From contig NC_092020.1 in the NCBI RefSeq assembly GCF_042242105.1, positions 5,859,501 to 5,923,500 of the forward strand: a DNA stretch of 64,000 nt. Direction: 5' to 3'. Numbering within the stretch: the first letter of the stretch is position 1; each line of letters starts with the position of its first letter. The position numbers were made by a program, and so were the translations under genes. The DNA comes from Pempheris klunzingeri. Lineage: Eukaryota > Chordata > Actinopteri > Acropomatiformes > Pempheridae. Positions 35,123 to 52,532 of the stretch are shown here, piece after piece. Below the pieces are notes generated by a model. That model made no database searches and had not been told where the DNA came from. It saw only the letters and a list, made by a program, of their open reading frames with translations.

Positions 35123-36767
35123 ATGCCTGTCTGTATGTGCACATCATGGAGCCTCGTTTGGTTTTCGCCTCTGTTCACCTTGGAGGGTGTGGTCTCTTGT
35201 TTGACTGACATGCTCCTCTCACCAATCCTCACGCTGCCAGAAGCTCCATTGCACTGTAAGAACCTCCCTCCATGAGCAGTCATTGGCCAGGGAGCTGCCG
35301 ATCCAAACCGAACCTAACCAATCCAGTTGTAATCCAGCCTGACTCTGGCCTCCCGTGGACTGCCCAGCCCGCCCGTTTCCTATGCCAGCAGCTTAGAGCC
35401 GCACTGTGTCTCAGGACTTCCCCATCACATCACAGCCAAAAGACTCAAAGCAGAGAGCGCACGTCATCTCAGTCACAGTTCAGTCCGCAGGCCAGATCCA
35501 CATCCCCTCACTCTCCTTCCTGTCTGTCTGTCAGCTTTGTTGCGTTCACTCGTGGCCATGATTAAGGGAGCGTGGGTAAAAACTCTTAGAATCAGAAGGG
35601 AGATTCAGTTGTTGTTTTGGTTTTGCTTTCTTTTTACTTCAAAAGGTTGTGTGTGTGTGTAAGTGAGCCTGGGTGTCGCTGTGTGTGGGTCACGATGATG
35701 GCGATGATGAAACAACCAATGTTGTGTGCAGACCACATCTGCTTACTATTTTGCAGGGGTGTAGCGAGGAATTCTGGGTCCCCTGAGAGGAGGATATTGT
35801 TCTGGGCCCCCCCTCCCTCCCTTTTTTCTTTTACTTATATAGTCCAACTGGAAACTTTTTGGGCCCTCTCCAGCTGTGGGCCTCTGGCTGGAATCGCCAC
35901 TTCCTTTCACCCCTGTAGCGATGGCACTGCTCTGATGGGGAAAATCGCTCGCGGGTCACTGTGAGCAGGTTCACACTGCTAGAGAGCGAGTTTCTGCATC
36001 TGATTCTACTTTTTCTTTAGCTCACAGCCAAATGGTGGTATATGATAATCCTGATTACTGCATCCTTGATTTGCATTCTTATACCTTTATTGATTGAAAT
36101 TCTTTTGCTTGGTCATATTGACTGAATGATCTGTTACGTGTCTGTCTCTGTCTGCCCCCTCCACCTCACATTGCCCCTCACCTTCATGTCTTTCTCACCC
36201 TCTTACCAACCTTCAGGAGCAACTAGCAGATGAATTTAGACCCCATCTCCAGATGAGTACATACAGAACAGCACACTAACAGTCAGCTGATCGTGTCAGA
36301 AACTCTTCCTCTTCAGATATACATGGGGTTTAGTGACCCTTTCAAGCTCACTGAGGAAAATGATACTATGTCAGATACAATACGTGTCCCAATTACACTT
36401 AATTTCCAATAAGTAGACTTCTTTGGTTGTTTTCTTTTTTCACACAGAAGATGCATGGATCACAGATATAGAAAGTATCTAAAAAATGGCGTCAAACCCC
36501 TCCGATTCAGGGGAATCATGCTAGAAATTTATAAAAACATTATTTGGGTTCACAGCCCAAAGGTCTGGCTAGTTTTGTCTTATTATCACTGTAATCAATC
36601 TTGGATTTGCAATGTGGAAATACTGCAAGTGAGGGTAGTGTGCTTCTAGAGCTAGTTGAATTGTTAACACCCCCCACCCTCTCTATCCTCGCCCTGCACT
36701 CCCCCGTTGGCCTTTACATACACACATACATTTCACACGTCACACATAATGAAGCACACACTGAAAT

Positions 36768-36838
36768 GAACACACACACCCTCATGTTTCACACACACAC
36801 ACACACATACACAGATACACAGACACACACACACAGCC
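36768..36838. repeat. CA-rich array, interrupted
   Basis: CACACA units with TCATGTTT and TACAGA interruptions, followed downstream by a CT-rich tract (36895-36995). Confidence 0.8.
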
Positions 36839-37110
36839 CTTCCATGTTTGTGTTTGTCAAGCAGTTTGCCTCTGTCTTTTTTACCTACCGACTTCCTCTC
36901 TCCTCCCTCTCCCCTCCCTCCCCGTTCCTCCTCCCCCTCTCTCCCCCCCTCTCCTCTCCTCTTCCTTTCCTCTCCTCTCCTCTCCTCTCACCCCCAACCC
37001 CTCTGCATGTCCTAGTGGTACTGGTAGTTGGGTGCATGGATAAAGCAGCAAGCAAATCGTTTTTCCACTCGGTGAAAAAATAAAAATGTGTCTTCATTTT
37101 AACATTCAGC

Positions 37111-37116
37111 AATAAA
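37111..37116 (+). promoter_or_regulatory. candidate nrg2 polyadenylation signal
   Basis: AATAAA about 2.8 kb after the nrg2 stop codon; a second AATAAA is at 37234-37239. No nearer canonical hexamer was noticed, but variant signals could be used. Confidence 0.4.
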
Positions 37117-40100
37117 TCCCCTTCTCTTCATGTCCATCATTCTTGGAATATGCTAGAAGATTTTTTGCAAGTTTTATCAAAAACATACTACTTGTAAAAG
37201 AAGAAAAATCCCAAACCACCCCTTCATATGAAAAATAAAACTCTATTCCTACCATTTTGAAACAGTCCTGTCATCTTTGTAACAAAAAACAACTGCTTGT
37301 TTTTAACTGGCAGGTGTTCACAATCTGTTACGTCTTTGCTTATTTAAAGTACGAGTGTTAAAATCAAGAAGGCAAAAGTCAGAGGGGCACCAGACAGGAG
37401 CACTAGGTGGCACCATTTACCTCGTCTACAATTTGATGTGCCATGGACTGCAGGATGGAGACTTCTGTATGTTGAAATATTATACATCCATGAAGACTCC
37501 ATGATGAGAAATACATAGGTTGGATTGTTGTACTTAAATTAGTAGTAAAGTTTAGATAATGGCCCATTGTGGAATATGATGACTGTCAAATGGGCCTTTT
37601 TCACAGCAGCAGACATTTTGACATGACAGGAAAATCACAGGTGTGATTAATAATAATGATAATAATTAATCACGGCTGTATTCCATTTAGTTTTGCTACT
37701 TCCAGAGTCTTGTTAGTGTAAATGAGAGCTCACTGTCGTGGCTGAGTGCTACACTTCAATATCACAGAGCCATTCTTCCCAGTGTACCAGTACGGTACAC
37801 ACTGATACATACACTTGAGGGCACCGATGACAACAAGATGGGGACGACTAACTACATATTTCCTAAATGACTACGGGGTACAGTTGTGTTTTTGCTTTTA
37901 AACAGAGGTTCAGGGAAACGAGCACTGTCAGGAACGTACAGTAGGCCTGTAGCCTGTGTGCTGCTGTTACTGTGTGGGCCTACTTCCAGGGTGAGGACGT
38001 ACTTCCAGGGGACACAACACCGCTGTTGTCACACAGGATGTCACACAGGATGCTATGTGTATCGTCAGGGGAGCAGCAGTTGTTGGCGGTGGACACAGCT
38101 GATGTTAGAACAGGTAAGTTGGAGATACTGACAGGACAAGTTTTTAAAATTCCTCCAAACCACCGGATTGTTGTTGATGCTTTAATATCAGAGCAAGTAA
38201 CCTGGTATAATTAAATACTAAACGCAGTATAACTTCTCTTAAAGTTCCCAAATTGTTACCCCATGATTCACTAACTTTACATCCTGTCCCCTTGTACCCA
38301 CAGGTGTGTATCAGTATACTCTACAGGTGCACCGCTGCCACAAATTATTACACTGTTAATTGGGAAGCTTTATGCTGTATGTAATCCAAAATAGTGCATT
38401 TATTTTCTCTGTCTAATCATCCATGACCCTGACTTAACATTAAGCCTATTCTCCATAAGAATAATCATTTATTAGCTAAATACCCCCCCAGTAAACAACA
38501 GATATGTAAATGATTTCAATAACACCACCGTTTAATTTCCTTCACTGTTTTCTTCTGGCCTCTCCAGATTGACCAGGAGGGCAGTTCCTCTCCTCGCTGA
38601 CGGGTGGTGCAGGTCGGACTGAAACTGCTACCACCACGGTGCCTCCCACTCATGACTGGAAAATGTGGACTGGTTTTGGGTGCTTCCCTTCAATCAAAGC
38701 AACAGTGGGTTCCCCTGAGGCCAAAAGTGTCTCAACAGTTTCAGGATGCCAGACATTTCAAACATGAGTCCCTCCTCCCTCTTCCTGTTTGACTGGATGA
38801 GGCTGAGACCAGATGTCACTTTGTAAAGACAGAAGCTGCTCACCTACATGATGAGCAATTAATCTGTCTGAATGATTGAGGTATCAGAGAGCTGCTAGAC
38901 TTGTTCTGCACAACAAGATTCGCCCAATTCAAGATGACAGAAGGATGAACTGGTTGACATTGTAGTGCTTAATGTGCAGCCACAGGGCCTCACCTGCTGA
39001 GGAATAAAGGTCTGTTTCTTTAGATTTAGATTTCTCTCTCACAGACAACAGTAGAAAGTCACTACGAACATTTTAAACAATTTTAAACTCCTTCGTATTT
39101 CTAATACATTACATTTCAGAGGGATAAATAGTTCTTTTTACTGCTCTATATAACAATTTCAGATTAATAGATACAAAATATAATTAAGAAACAATTCTTT
39201 GGCTTTCAGGTCATAGTGTTGATGGCTGACTTGCCCTTCTCTCGTCACACACGTCATTCCTGTTTGCTCTCTACCTGTCAGTGGGCGTGTCCCTTGTGCA
39301 CACACCTGCCTTTCTGGGTTTTGTTGGTAAAGCTGCCCCGTAGAACGTTTTTATCATTGTTCCACAGAAATCTCAATGAAACGCAGCAGCCTCATCAGTC
39401 AGCAGATGAGTTCAGGCTAGAAAAGGAAAATCACCCTGGACTGATTCTGTGGATTTACATCTTTAGCGCTGGTTAGAGAGGGAAATGAGGCGATAATGGG
39501 GCCGTCAGATTACTAGTGGACCACCAGCTTTGCTTCTCCAAACAGATGAGTGTTCTGTGAATGAAGGAGCCTTCACTTAAACCAGGTGAGCGAAGAAAAA
39601 CACTCACACTTCCCATTTGTATTTCACACATCCAGCAGAGGAACAGGACGATCAGCTCATGATTGCCTAAAATGACTGAGTGTGAATTAGCTGTAATTAT
39701 CTGTAATGACTGGAATGATGACTACCATACAGCGCTGTGTGACCATTCCTGTGTCCGTCTGCTGGTATGACTGTATTCTACTCTTCAAAGTGTGAACGAT
39801 TGGCTCTTTTCATCATTTTAAAGTCAAGCTTGAGAGTTCATTTTGGACCTCTGGAACAGCACTCGACAGAACAGTCTTACCACAGGGTCCATTTAGTCGC
39901 TGATCAGGAGCTTTTAATCACATTACATGATCTTCCTCAGCAGACGGCATAAACCCAGTTGTCATGGGATTGTAGATGCACATGTCCTCAGAAAAATGGG
40001 AAATTTATGATTCTGATCCAACTGGGCAAAATCCATCTGCCGATGAAGAGCATGTGATACGGTGAAAAACTCCAGAACAGCTACTAAATGGACCTTTTGT

Positions 40101-40317
40101 TGAGACTGTTTTGTCAGTGTTCAAATATAACCTTTTCCTTTCTCTCTCATGACTCCTCCTGACTTTGTTTTGCTTTGCATCTCCGCCTCTGTCCATGTAC
40201 ACACCAGCTCTGGGTTTTCACTGAGCATTTAATGTGTTCTGATAATGAAAAACATCTCTTTCCACAGAGATTTAGGATTTGTCCAAACTAACATTCTCTT
40301 TGTGTGTTTTCAGTTGA

Positions 40318-41706
40318 ATGGCGCGGTGCCACTGTCGCTGGCGTAACGTGTTCATCTGTGTGTGCACTCCATGCATCTTCCTGGCCCTCCTGTTGGCCTA
40401 TGTTACTGTCGTGCTGTGTATATCCATGAAAGGCACAGCAACACCAGGGGCCCAAGGCCAGGTATCCACCCTGAGTGTTACTCACTTTGTGGCCGCAGGA
40501 CTTTTGCGTAACAGGACCTTTCCCCCGGTGCCTAAAACTTTCTGGGCGTTACAACTGTACGGGGATGCCTTTTGGAACCAGGTCCAGCTGACCATCGACC
40601 GCCATTTCAACCCCATCCTGCACCCCAACATCAAGAAGAAAAAAAATGAAGAGAAAAACTTTCAGGAGTCACTAATGAGGCAAAGTTTCGCTGAAGTTAT
40701 CGATTTGGACAGCACAAGGAGAAAGCTTGACCAGTTGCCACAGCAGATGCAACTGTTTATGAGCCACATGCAACAGAGGGACTACCCAGCCCTCATCCAG
40801 CCAGATGGAGTGTGTGGAGCTGGAGCAAAGGATGAGGAGGAACACCCTCTGCTTCTGATGGCCATCAAGACAACAGAGCTGAATTTTAAGAACCGACAGG
40901 CCATTCGACAGACCTGGGGTCAGACGGGATGGGTAGCAGGACAGAAGAGGAACAGCAGTGGGGGAAAAGAAGGTGGAGGATATGTCCGCAGGGTGTTCCT
41001 GCTGGGCAAAGAAAACCCTGAGGAGCTGGGTGTGGATGTATCGGAGTTACTGCACATAGAGAGTCAACATTATGGAGATATTTTGCAGTGGGACTTCGAG
41101 GACACATTTTTCAACCTCACCTTGAAAGATGTGCTCTTCTGGAGGTGGTTCTCACGCTTCTGCGGCCAAAGTCGCTTCGTCTTTAAGGGGGACGACGATG
41201 TTTTCGTCAACACCCCAAATATGATCACCTACCTCCAGGACCAGCTAAAGAAGCCACAAGCGCGCAACACCCTAAAAGACTTCATGGTTGGAGACGTCAT
41301 AGGTGCAGCCGTACCCAACCGATTCAACAACTCCAAGTACTTTGTCCCAGACACTTTCTACAAGGGCCTCTACCCCACGTATGCAGGTGGTGGTGGGGTG
41401 GTGTACTCTGGCCTGTTGACCAAACGTCTACACAACATGTCAAAAAGGGTTCATCTGTTCCCCATAGACGACGTTTACGTAGGGATGTGCATGATTCGGC
41501 TTAACGCACTCCCTGTCCATCACCCCGCCTTCCTCACGTTTGACTTTCCTGGAAAGGAGGAGGAGAAGCCGTGTTCGTACCACACCATCCTATTGGTCCA
41601 CAAGCGAAGCCCCAAACAGATAATCAGACTGTGGGCCCACATAAAAGAAACACAAACACAGTGTTGGGACGTGCCCCTGAGAAACAAACACCAAACAAAA
41701 CAGTGA
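40318..41706 (+). CDS. b3gnt2-like: beta-1,3-N-acetylglucosaminyltransferase, B3GNT2-like (GT31)
   Basis: Type II Golgi enzyme of family GT31, expected to add GlcNAc in beta-1,3 linkage to galactose and extend poly-N-acetyllactosamine. 462 aa in one coding exon; an acceptor (TTTTCAG) lies 4 nt before the ATG, so a 5' non-coding exon is upstream. Visible: short basic cytosolic end, one TM helix at about residues 10-36, stem with FWN-Q motif, RQAIRQTWG at 193-201, RVFLLG, the metal-binding acidic motif GDDDVFVN at 291-298, YAGGGGVVYSG, and PIDDVYVGMC near 382-391. N-glycosylation sequons occur at N65, N212, N266 and N338. It is about 65 residues longer than human B3GNT2 (397 aa as I recall), with a Lys-rich stem insert (residues 104-112) and an extra Gly/Ser/Lys loop after RQTWGQ. 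The exact paralogue is uncertain; activity is inferred. Confidence 0.88.
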   Translation: MARCHCRWRNVFICVCTPCIFLALLLAYVTVVLCISMKGTATPGAQGQVSTLSVTHFVAAGLLRNRTFPPVPKTFWALQLYGDAFWNQVQLTIDRHFNPILHPNIKKKKNEEKNFQESLMRQSFAEVIDLDSTRRKLDQLPQQMQLFMSHMQQRDYPALIQPDGVCGAGAKDEEEHPLLLMAIKTTELNFKNRQAIRQTWGQTGWVAGQKRNSSGGKEGGGYVRRVFLLGKENPEELGVDVSELLHIESQHYGDILQWDFEDTFFNLTLKDVLFWRWFSRFCGQSRFVFKGDDDVFVNTPNMITYLQDQLKKPQARNTLKDFMVGDVIGAAVPNRFNNSKYFVPDTFYKGLYPTYAGGGGVVYSGLLTKRLHNMSKRVHLFPIDDVYVGMCMIRLNALPVHHPAFLTFDFPGKEEEKPCSYHTILLVHKRSPKQIIRLWAHIKETQTQCWDVPLRNKHQTKQ

Positions 41707-43465
41707 GTCTATCCTTGGATAACGCTTCCAGCCACTGTCTGAATTATGAGGAGGAGATGCGTATTTATTTACATCAATATTCAATCACAGTGAGCAATGT
41801 GAAAACTATTAACATGCAACAGCCTGGACAACATTTAACCATTTTTTAATCAATGTTTTTGCTTATTTTAGCCATTTTTTCTATTTTTAAATGTGTTTTG
41901 GAATTACTTTCAGCCTCTGATTGCCATCCATTACATTATGCACATTACAAGTCTCTCTAAAAATCTGTGCCACAGCTGGTGGTATTGACATGAGAGAAGA
42001 GAGGAGCTGATGAAAATGTTGAGAAATTAATCTGGGCTTTTGCAAAACCATGTTCTTATTCATAAGGATACAAGTACAATGTTATCTAGCAATGACAATA
42101 GTAAGAAATGTCTGTTTTGTTCAACAACCATTATTATGTATGCTCAATAATCGGTTTCAGTGTAATGTATTTTCTGCTAGATTATTAATATGCATGTATT
42201 AACGCAGGTCATATATTTTTAAGGATTTTTTTTGTTAGATTTTGCACATTTTAAGACTTCAGGAGCTCCCATCTCTGTTTAAAAACGTAAAAACTTGTAA
42301 AATCACAATGCAAAGTGAGTTCACCGCATTATGGGCCTCCTAACTACGAAAGTGGTCGAACAGCAGGAGAGTTGAAGTGAGCAGCTCGGTTGTGTATTTG
42401 AAGCGGTCTCCTCCCACCTCTGGGAAAACACGTCAAGGAGAGAGATCCCATACAACTGGTTCCACTGGCAACAGGAATATGCTGCTCGCTGGCCTCGTAT
42501 CAAAAATTATGAGCTCATCTTCTGGGAATTCACACATAGCATTCATACTTTTATGACTTCTGCAAATCCAGAGGAGAGGATTTTTTGACAGTGAAAAAAA
42601 AACAAAAAAAGACATTCTTAACAGAAACAAAGTGTTGAATTCTTGTCGTGGGGAATGCAGACAGCAAGATGTCGAGTCCAAGTGATGAGAAACACAGCTC
42701 AAACATGAACCCATTTCCAAAACGTTTGTCATCATTACACAAACCAAAATCGGCAACTGGCTCAGGAATGCCGGTACAACATGGGGCATGAAGCAGTAGG
42801 TGTATTCATTTGATATTCATGTCATTGCAATCAGCACTGTGTGGTAACAGCCCTAAAATAATATCCCTGAGAGGACAGGTGAAACAGGTATTCTCCTCCG
42901 ACAGTCATTCTAAGCTGGCAGCTCAGATCCAATGTGACACAAATATCAGTGGTGACAACAGAGACTTTTTGGAGTTGTGCAATTTGTGTGAGTTTCTAAC
43001 AGGTTTATTTTGTTCTGTGGGGGAGGATGAATGGATAGAACTGTTGACATTGACATAAGTAGGGCCTGGGTATACTGTACACTCTAATGTACTGGCAATA
43101 TAGTCACAGCTACACCAGAGGTCAGTATATACACACATGCTCATCGAGTCTGTGAAAATACAGTAGAAAGGTACACTACAGAAATGACATAAGAATAAGA
43201 AATTATTCAATTTCAGTTCAATTTCAACATTAATGATTTTTTTGGAATCAATTCAACAAGCAAAAATTGTTTCGCTCAATTTTGTTCAAGTCCATTCAAA
43301 GAGCCCAGCTGTTTAACTACAACATTGTCTCACAAGAACTGCAGAGGGAGCTGTTGCATGAGGAATGAGGACCATCATCATCATCATCGCCGTCAGATCA
43401 GTCAGGGTTAATGTCTATTTATTTTCCCGGCTCTCCCTCTCCATCTTGTCCATCTCCTCGTGCCA
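41707..43465. other. convergent intergenic region between b3gnt2-like and eif1ad
   Basis: Contains both genes' 3' UTRs and AT-rich sequence. A minus-strand AATAAA for eif1ad is at 43418-43423. I saw no clear AATAAA for the glycosyltransferase gene, and no other gene. Confidence 0.55.
43418..43423 (-). promoter_or_regulatory. candidate eif1ad polyadenylation signal
   Basis: AATAAA on the minus strand, about 45 nt beyond the eif1ad stop codon. Confidence 0.5.
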
Positions 43466-45154
43466 CTAGGAACCATTTTCTGTCCTTTCCTGTTTGTCAT
43501 CGTCTTCTTCCTCACTGTCGTCCTCCTCCTCGCTCTCGCTGTACTGGTAGTTACAGCGGTTGGTGTTTACGAAGAGATCGCTCTCATCGTCTTCGGAGTC
43601 GCTAACTTCCTCTTCCTCATCTTTGTCCTCGTCCTGCTGTTTGTTAGTCTTGTCCTGCTCCGTCGTCTCCTCCATAAACCCCTCTGGCCTGAAGGAAGAC
43701 AAGGAATACGTGCGACCCACTCAGTTAAACTCAACAACGTGATGTTGGTTGTGTAAAGTGTGTTTAAATGTGTGTGTTTGTGCATGTTCCCCCTCACCAG
43801 CACTGTTGTTTTTGCAGGTACTGAATGTGATCTTTGTAGAGAATGAAGCTGATTTCTGCCTTCACCTTCTCTCCTTCCTCAATAGGATCCACGATCACAT
43901 AGTCACCTGGGGCATCAGAGAACAGACAGATTTTAAACACGAACCAAAAAACACAGGTCATTACAAATGCAGAGGGCAGAGATTTACAGCTGCAAACATC
44001 ACGACAGAGAATATTTTAGCATTTAACATCTTTGAGAAATCAAGCGTGCAAAACTACACGGTCTGATTTTCACAAAGTTAATAATTAATAAAAAAGAGCC
44101 TAAAATGCTGGATCAGGCATCAACAAGTATGTGATGCCTGATCCTCACGCACTGATCCAAAATGATATAATTTGATAGTCCAGAAAAAAAAAAAGGTCTT
44201 ATATCATCAGGATAAAATGGCTGTTTTCCCAGAAATCAATTCTTCCTTGCTGCTCAAAAACAGCAGCCTACACACCAAGTTGCAGTGCGTTTTAGAGCAG
44301 TGAAGAACAACCGACTTCTGGTAAGTTATGACGTGATATTGGCTCAGTTACGACACAGGGAACACAACGACAGGGCCGCCCTGTGATAGTGACAGCCCTC
44401 ATGTCACATCCACACAGGGTTGGTGCTATACAGGTGTTAAATAACAATAGCAATTACAATATATATTTTAAAGGTGCACTGGTATCAGATTGGTACTCGA
44501 TATCAGCCAGTACACAGGTTCAGGTATCGGGAGCAAAAAATGGTATTGGAACATCTCTTCTTAATATTAAACATTTACATGGTGTTTCTCTGTGAAACGC
44601 AGCCACGTGTTTCCAACGTGAAACAAGTGTTTGTTTTAACTATGTTTCTTCAGTTTTGTTGTCCTTGTTTAGATGTCTGCCTCCATTTCTATCATAACTG
44701 TGTGTAAGTACATTGAGAGCAATTTAGAACCAGACTCAAACACCTTGTACGTGAACACACGCAGACAAAAAAAGCTGATTCTGGTTTTTGAGCTGGATGG
44801 TAGATGTGACTCTGTTATAATCTACAATAATCCAAACAGCCCGCTCCATCTGTTACCTCTCTTGATCCAGATGTTCTTGCGGAACTTCGTGGGCATGCTC
44901 ACGAGGAAAGTCTCCCCCTGTGCCGTGACAGCTTCATGGAGGTTGTTGCCACGGCTACTGATAACCTACCAGGACACAGGCAGAGGATGGAGACCAGAGT
45001 CAGGAGAGTGTCCTGCAGTTAACTGTAGTGTGGTGGGTTGTTTACTGTCAGTATACAGTGTGGTCACCTTCACAATCTGCTGGTTCTCTGTGGGGGTGAC
45101 AAAGTCTCCAAGAACCTCCTTCACCACGTGTTTGCGCTTGGTGGCCTGTGACAT
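43466..45154 (-). CDS. eif1ad: eIF1A domain-containing protein (EIF1AD)
   Basis: Small S1-like/OB-fold protein related to translation initiation factor eIF1A; its cellular role is poorly defined. Coding exons on the minus strand: 45154-45068, 44965-44857, 43906-43798, 43688-43466 (stop TAG). The total is 175 aa and all junctions are GT-AG in consistent phase. The start [16 protein letters not shown] matches the vertebrate protein. OB-fold residues include [40 protein letters not shown] and [15 protein letters not shown]. The last exon is an acidic tail ([19 protein letters not shown]) followed by the conserved LFVNTNR. It is about ten residues longer than human EIF1AD (165 aa as I recall), mainly in this tail. 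A CCCCAG acceptor just before 45186 shows that the first coding exon begins with 5' UTR and that a non-coding exon lies further upstream. Confidence 0.95.
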
Positions 45155-45559
45155 TGTACAAGGTGATCCTCAGGATGCTTCGCCAGCTGGGGACAGAGGA
45201 GAATGGTCAGGGTGCTGCTAAGACCGAGCTAATGCAGCACTAGCTAAGCTCACACTGATTAGTCACCACTTCACTTGGCCACTTTTATAAAACTCAGTAA
45301 TGTCAGCGATGGCTGGACGAGCGACAACACTTCACATTTGACTTACTATAATATCTGGCAACAGACTTCAGTAAATAGCTGCTTATTTAAAATTAATAAT
45401 GACACAACAAGTGATTCAGCTAAGCTAACGCTAGCTATCTGAAAACGTATCCCCACGTTCAGCCGCGCAAGCAGGTCACATGACTACCTTGAAAGAAAGA
45501 AAAGAGTAATTATGTCTCCTCAAAGCCAGACGCGTTTCTGGGCAGCTTGGCAGCGGATA

Positions 45560-45680
45560 ACAATCCTTTACAGACAAGACACGTTGAGATATTTAGGCAG
45601 TGAAGAGGAGCCACATGCGTCCGTGTTTTCTGAAAACGTCAGAGTTTTCACTTCCGGTGTCAAGTAGTCTGGCCTTTTCA
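45560..45680 (-). promoter_or_regulatory. probable eif1ad promoter with ETS-type site
   Basis: The ACTTCCGG/CCGGAAGT motif at 45650-45657 is a typical ETS/GABP core of TATA-less housekeeping promoters. It lies about 500 nt upstream of the start codon, beyond the inferred 5' UTR intron. Inferred from motif and position only. Confidence 0.35.
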
Positions 45681-46296
45681 AAATAAAAGTCGTCTATTTT
45701 TTGTTATCAGTCGGCTAAAGGGCAATCTGATGCAAGCGGGCTTAGGCTGACAGATAAAGAAGTGGGCATTAGAATCTAACTTTGACTCTTCTGCATCAAT
45801 TGGTATTTACTGTCTGACTGTGTAATCAAGTCATAATTATTTAATATGTAATGTTGTTTCTTAAACCTGCTCGACAGTTCTTCCATGACATTGGAGTTGC
45901 TTTGGCATTCTGGGAAGTGGAGTTTGAGTTCACCAGCATTCAGATCAATGACGCTGGTGCTCCCACACAAGGTAACATTGGTTTTAAATAATCTGTTCTT
46001 TATTAATGTCACATCTCAGCTGTTTTTGCTTAAGGCCAATTAATCATTAAATACTAGCAGGGTCACCGTAATAGCAGTGTATGTTTATCCAGTAAAAGGT
46101 TGCCTCCTTTTATGGCACTATGACATTACAGTAATTTGATGTTAAATGTGGTTTCTTTATATGTCATAATAAAAACAGTATAATCTAATGACAGTAATAT
46201 GTAATTCTGAATCTCTTTGTATTTGAAGTTCAAGCTTCATTTTGTTGTTCCGGGGGAAATAAGAACACAGTACACAAAGAATAAGGTTCCTCTGGT

Positions 46297-46302
46297 TTTA
46301 TT
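46297..46302 (-). promoter_or_regulatory. candidate ctsf polyadenylation signal
   Basis: AATAAA on the minus strand, about 580 nt beyond the ctsf stop codon. Confidence 0.4.
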
Positions 46303-46882
46303 CAACCTTCATTCATCTCTCACTATCTTTCAGCAGTTTCTACAATTGCATTGCAGTCATGTGCAGACTGTATATATAAGGTACAACCCCCATTTCTCAA
46401 AACCCCCGTCTTAAGATCTACCACTGGTAACAAAACATCCAAGAAAACTGACAAGACAGAAGTCAAACTACAATTAGTGCACACTCTTTATCAAACATGG
46501 GCTCAGTTACAGTGAGGAAAGATGAATTAAAACCAATACTGCCTAAAACACAGCAATCAATATGACCTGCGGTAATAACGGAATGAAATGCGCACATAAA
46601 ATCTACTTTAAATTTACTATAAAACTTCTCAGCAAAGCTAGCTTTATTAGAGCTGTTATGTGTTTAGTAAACTGACACAATGTGTGAGGTTTCAAAGTGG
46701 AACACTAGTCTGGTTGATTGGAAGAGTAACAGCAGGACTTGAAGTGTGTCTGACTGTGACCATCATGCAGTCTGGATCAAATGTGTGTGATTGATTGTGT
46801 GTGTGTGTGTGTAGTGTAACGCTGGTCAACTGGCACATGTAGTATGATGTAGTAAGATGGTGTATGTGAGTGTGTGTGTGGT

Positions 46883-52532
<5,650 letters not shown>

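Larger units (their letters stand above)
34304..40313. other. nrg2 3' UTR and intergenic region
   Basis: The nrg2 3' UTR begins at 34304. AT-rich sequence with ATTTATTT-like elements lies at about 34400-34520, and candidate AATAAA signals are at 37111 and 37234. There is a GT repeat (35085-35121), a CA-rich array (36768-36838) and a CT-rich tract (36895-36995). From about 37.3 kb it is intergenic. The 5' non-coding exon(s) of the glycosyltransferase gene should lie before 40314; AACCAG|GTGAGC at 39584-39585 is a plausible donor. Confidence 0.55.
45187..46882. other. eif1ad 5' region and ctsf 3' UTR
   Basis: 45187-45700 holds the eif1ad 5' UTR intron and probable promoter. 46280-46882 is the presumed ctsf 3' UTR, with a short GT repeat near 46795-46814. 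The stretch between is AT-rich with nothing recognised. Confidence 0.55.

Noticed and set aside
35740-35930. Two GGGTGTAGCGA/CCCTGTAGCGA motifs about 160 bp apart, possibly element ends
   Set aside because: Too short and imperfect to call termini; no target-site duplication seen.
37886-38214. Two overlapping plus-strand open frames, possibly a small gene
   Set aside because: No homology recognised; contains a short internal duplication (GTCACACAGGAT twice) and no splice or promoter context.
44673-45221. Plus-strand open frame of 182 codons
   Set aside because: Antisense shadow of the first two eif1ad coding exons on the minus strand.
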